Part shown: piece by piece, positions 5,573 to 7,829 of the stretch
Layout: every line of letters begins with the position of its first letter
Position numbering within the stretch: the first letter of the stretch is position 1
Made by a program: the position numbers and the translations under genes
Assembly: GCA_035555675.1 (NCBI GenBank)
Contig: DATMGH010000085.1
Span: forward strand, 1 to 7,829
Origin: Solirubrobacter sp035555675
Lineage (GTDB): Bacteria > Actinomycetota > Thermoleophilia > Solirubrobacterales > Solirubrobacteraceae
Direction of reading: 5' to 3'
Length of the DNA stretch: 7,829 nucleotides
Notes under the pieces: generated by a model
Told to the model about the DNA's origin: nothing
The model's input: the letters and a program-made list of their open reading frames with translations, nothing else
The model's database searches: none

Positions 5573-5587
5573 CGGTGCGACTAGATT
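5557..5587 (+). promoter_or_regulatory. Candidate promoter of the flippase operon, leaderless
   Basis: TTGACT (5557-5562) resembles a -35 and TAGATT (5582-5587) a -10; the 19-nt spacer is longer than ideal. TAGATT ends 8 nt before the ATG at 5596, and no Shine-Dalgarno precedes that ATG, so a leaderless mRNA is likely. The -35 overlaps the right arm of the inverted repeat. Confidence 0.45.
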
Positions 5588-5595
5588 TGCCGCCC

Positions 5596-7041
5596 ATGGC
5601 ACCCGGGCTTCGCGTGATCACCGCCCGCGGCGGCGTGGTCAACGCGGCGTTCCTGTCGGGCGCCGAGCTGCTCGTGCTCCTGCAGGGGCTGCTGGCGACC
5701 GCCCTGCTCGGGCCGGACCTGATCGGCCTGTACGGGATCGTGACCACGACGGCGGTGACGATCGTCGCGCTGCGGCGGGTGGGGATCGACGAGGCGTTCG
5801 TCCAGACCGCGGCCGAGGATGAGGAGGCGGAGTTCCAGCGCGCGTTCACGATCGAGCTCGCGCTGGGGCTCGCCGGCGCGCTCGCGGTCGCCGCGCTGGC
5901 GCCGCTGCTGGCGGCGGCGTACGACGACGATCGCCTGCTGGCCCTCACGCTCGCCGTGTCCTACCTGCCGGTGTTCTTCGCGCTGCAGGCGCCGCAGTGG
6001 ATCTTCTTCAAGCGCATGCAGTACGTAAAGTTGCGCGTCTTGCAGGTGATCGTGCCGCTCGGCACGGTGGCCGTGACGGTGCCGCTGCTGCTGGCCGGGG
6101 TGGGGATCTGGGCGCTGATCGTCGGGCCGTTCTGCGGGAACCTGGCGGCGGTGCTGGCCGCGTGGCGGGCGTCGCCGTACGCGCTGCGGGTGCGCGTCGA
6201 CGGCGCGGCGGTGCGGCGCTACCTGCGGTTCTCCTGGCCCGTGTTCGTGACGTCGCTGGTGGCGCTGCTGGTCGCGCAGGGGCAGATCGCGGTGTTCGGG
6301 ATCGACCAGGGGCTCGCCGCGGCCGGCTGGATCACGCTCGCGGCGACGCTCACCCGGTACGCGGACCGCGCGGACCAGATCCTCGCGACCACGATCTACC
6401 CCGCGATCGTGCGGGTCCGCGACCGCGGGGACGTGCTGGGCGAGCTGTTCGAGAAGGCGAACCGGCTGACGCTGATGTGGGCGTTCCCGTTCGGCGCCGG
6501 GCTGGCGCTCTTCGGCGCGGACCTGATCGTGTTCGTGCTGGGGGACGCGTGGCGCGGGGCGATCGTCTTGCTGGGCGGGATGGCGGTCGCGGTGGCGCTG
6601 CAGCAGGTCGGCTACAGCTGGTTCGCGTTCTACCGCGCGCGCGGCCAGTCCTGGCCGCAGGCGGTCGAGTCGCTCGCGTTCGGGGTCGGGTTCGCCGCGC
6701 TGGCCGTGCCGGGCGCGCTGCTCGGCGGCTCCTGGGGGTTCGTCTGCGGGCGCGTCGGGTGCACGGCGTGCGTGCTGGCGGTGCGGAGCGTGTACGTGCG
6801 GCGGCTGCTGCCGGGCGCGCGGCTCGGGGCGCTGGCGTTGCGGGCGGCGGTGCCGGTCGCGCTCGCCTCGGCGCCGGTGCTGGCGCTGCGCTTCGCGCTG
6901 TGGGGCGGGGAGCGGACGCTGCTGCAGGCGGTCGCCGAGCTCGTCCTCTGGGTCGCCGGGTTGGCGGTGGCGACCCACCGCCTCGAAGGGGACCTGCTGG
7001 GCGAGCTGCGCGGGTACCTGCGCGCGGGCGCGGCCGCGTGA
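5596..7041 (+). CDS. Oligosaccharide flippase, MOP superfamily (Wzx/polysaccharide_synt type)
   Basis: A 481-residue polytopic membrane protein, the normal size for Wzx-like flippases, which move polyprenyl-diphosphate-linked oligosaccharides from the cytoplasmic to the outer face of the membrane. Hydrophobic segments fall at about 14-38, 42-62, 84-108, 114-132, 148-168, 170-190, 213-236, 240-253, 293-315, 322-346, 358-376, 379-397, 410-432 and 441-460, roughly 12-14 helices. The early helices carry GVVNAAFLSGAELLVLLQG and ALLGPDLIGLYGIVTTTA, the usual MOP N-terminal pattern (LGPxxxGLYG), and QAPQWIFFKRMQY (131-143) is the typical loop after helix 4. ATG 5596 is preferred to the upstream GTG at 5524: the extra 24 residues would read through the inverted repeat and have no membrane-protein character. 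It leads the plus-strand operon, with its stop overlapping the next start. Confidence 0.91.
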   Translation: MAPGLRVITARGGVVNAAFLSGAELLVLLQGLLATALLGPDLIGLYGIVTTTAVTIVALRRVGIDEAFVQTAAEDEEAEFQRAFTIELALGLAGALAVAALAPLLAAAYDDDRLLALTLAVSYLPVFFALQAPQWIFFKRMQYVKLRVLQVIVPLGTVAVTVPLLLAGVGIWALIVGPFCGNLAAVLAAWRASPYALRVRVDGAAVRRYLRFSWPVFVTSLVALLVAQGQIAVFGIDQGLAAAGWITLAATLTRYADRADQILATTIYPAIVRVRDRGDVLGELFEKANRLTLMWAFPFGAGLALFGADLIVFVLGDAWRGAIVLLGGMAVAVALQQVGYSWFAFYRARGQSWPQAVESLAFGVGFAALAVPGALLGGSWGFVCGRVGCTACVLAVRSVYVRRLLPGARLGALALRAAVPVALASAPVLALRFALWGGERTLLQAVAELVLWVAGLAVATHRLEGDLLGELRGYLRAGAAA

Positions 7042-7829
7042 GCGGCGACGGCGCGCAGGTCCGCGGCGTGGCCGGCGGCGGCGCGGCGGGTGACGCCGGC
7101 GTGGCGGGCGGCGGCGGTGCGGCGGGTGGTGGTGGCACCTCCGCACGGCTCGCCGGTGTGCGCGCTCTCGCGACGCCGTGGCGCGTCTCGGCCGCGCGCC
7201 TCGCGGCGCTCTGGGTCGCGGCCGCGCTCGTCTCCGGCTTCACGCTGCGCCGCTACCTCGGGCCGCTGGACGAGGGGATCCTGATGCAGGCGGCGACGCG
7301 GATGGCGGCGGGCAAGTGGCCGTGGCGTGACTTCGGCTGGGCTTACGGTCCCGGCGAGCCGCTCGTCGTGCTGGCGCTCGGCAAGGCGTTCGGGCCGTCG
7401 CTGCTGTGGTGGCGGCTGCTGCGGGTGGCCGCGGACGCGACCGCCGCCGTGCTCGTCTACGCGCTCGTCCGCGACCGCCGCTCGGAGCCCTGGGCGCTCG
7501 CGGCCTGGGCGGCGGCCGCGGTGACCGCCGCCCAGCCGACGAGCGCGAACCCGACCGCGCCGGCGTTCGCGTTCGCCCTCGGCGCCGTCTTCCTCGCGAC
7601 CCGCGGCCGCGCGGGCTGGGCGGGCGCCGCGGCGGCCGCGGCCGCGTTCTGGCGCCCGGACCTCGGCGCGATCGCGGCGCTGGCCGCGGCGGCGACACTG
7701 CTCGCCGACGCGCGTGCGGGACGGGGCAGCGACGCGGTGGGGCGCGGCGAGGAGGCGCGCCGCCGCGAGGCCGGCGTGCGGGCGCGTGGGGTGGGGCGGA
7801 GTGGCGCGGACCTGCGGGGCGGCGGCGTG
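7038..7829 (+). CDS. GT-C type integral membrane glycosyltransferase (PMT/GT39-like), partial
   Basis: An open frame from GTG 7038 to the window edge, 264 codons without a stop. It resembles polyprenyl-phosphate-sugar dependent GT-C enzymes. After a Gly/Ala-rich lead (about 1-45) comes a first membrane helix (about 54-70), then a first extracytoplasmic loop LGPLDEGILMQAATRMAAGKWPWRDFGWAYGPG, with acidic D78/E79 where this superfamily keeps its catalytic Asp-Glu, then helices near 108-118, 130-145, 152-166, 175-187, 194-204 and 209-223. FWRPDLG (204-210) matches the conserved R-x-D-L-G helix entry of this group. An Arg/Gly-rich segment begins at about 224 and runs to the edge. The GTG overlaps the flippase stop (GTGA) with no evident Shine-Dalgarno, so translation is probably coupled. 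A start further downstream, removing the Gly-rich lead, is possible. It would add a sugar outside the membrane after flipping. Confidence 0.82.
   Translation, partial: MSGDGAQVRGVAGGGAAGDAGVAGGGGAAGGGGTSARLAGVRALATPWRVSAARLAALWVAAALVSGFTLRRYLGPLDEGILMQAATRMAAGKWPWRDFGWAYGPGEPLVVLALGKAFGPSLLWWRLLRVAADATAAVLVYALVRDRRSEPWALAAWAAAAVTAAQPTSANPTAPAFAFALGAVFLATRGRAGWAGAAAAAAAFWRPDLGAIAALAAAATLLADARAGRGSDAVGRGEEARRREAGVRARGVGRSGADLRGGGV
7065..7136 (+). repeat. Degenerate tandem repeat coding a Gly/Ala-rich lead
   Basis: Codons 10-33 of the GT-C gene read GVAGGGAAGDA then GVAGGGGAAGGGG, two imperfect copies of a 33-39-nt unit made almost only of GGC, GCG and GGT codons. It looks like slippage or unequal duplication at the 5' end of the gene. 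The segment has no membrane or signal character. Confidence 0.6.

Noticed and set aside
5524..5595. GTG at 5524 as the flippase start.
   Set aside because: The extra 24 residues translate the inverted repeat and promoter. ATG 5596 begins at the conserved N-terminal region and has a -10 box at leaderless spacing.
5581..7146. A minus-strand open frame of 521 codons opposite the flippase.
   Set aside because: The product is rich in His, Arg, Gln and Pro, without membrane or enzyme motifs; the flippase frame has clear helices and MOP motifs.

Overview
The window is very GC-rich and compactly coded, with GTG starts, 4-nt GTGA stop/start overlaps and G/C-ending codons. This fits a high-GC actinobacterium. 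The sigma factor and the cluster style would suit the Thermoleophilia/Solirubrobacterales (Conexibacter/Solirubrobacter type), but that lineage is an inference from memory of similar proteins, not a search result.

Layout: (1) 1-1313, minus strand: a secreted TIM-barrel glycoside hydrolase-like protein, followed 12 nt later by the N-terminus of an MFS transporter cut by the window edge. (2) 1336-2490, plus strand: a GT4 glycosyltransferase of WbaZ-like type, head to head with the hydrolase. (3) 2491-2761: a 271-bp non-coding stretch with several hairpins, a possible pseudoknotted RNA and a clear TTGCGG-17-TATAAT promoter. (4) 2762-3667, plus strand: a sigma-70 family factor without region 1.1, ended by a perfect 12-bp hairpin at 3679-3705. 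(5) 3692-5502, minus strand: a two-gene operon, GT4 then GT2, joined by a GTGA overlap. (6) 5503-5595: a 93-bp divergent promoter region with a perfect 15-bp inverted repeat whose arms are each TGAC-N7-GTCA. (7) 5596-7829, plus strand: a MOP-family polysaccharide flippase, then a GT-C type membrane glycosyltransferase cut by the right edge, again joined by GTGA.

Together this is a surface-glycan assembly locus. Cytoplasmic GT4 and GT2 enzymes would build a lipid-linked oligosaccharide, the flippase would move it across the membrane, the GT-C enzyme would add sugars from a polyprenyl-phosphate donor on the outer face, and the secreted hydrolase could trim or remodel glycan. The sigma factor gene sits inside this locus with its own promoter and terminator; whether it controls the glycan genes is unknown.

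The main points for a second look are regulatory: the paired TGAC-N7-GTCA sites in the divergent promoter, TAG-type -10 boxes placed 8-9 nt before three ATG codons (suggesting leaderless mRNAs), the possible structured RNA upstream of the sigma gene, and unusual residues in the sigma promoter-reading helices. No tRNA, rRNA, CRISPR array, insertion sequence or integrase is visible.
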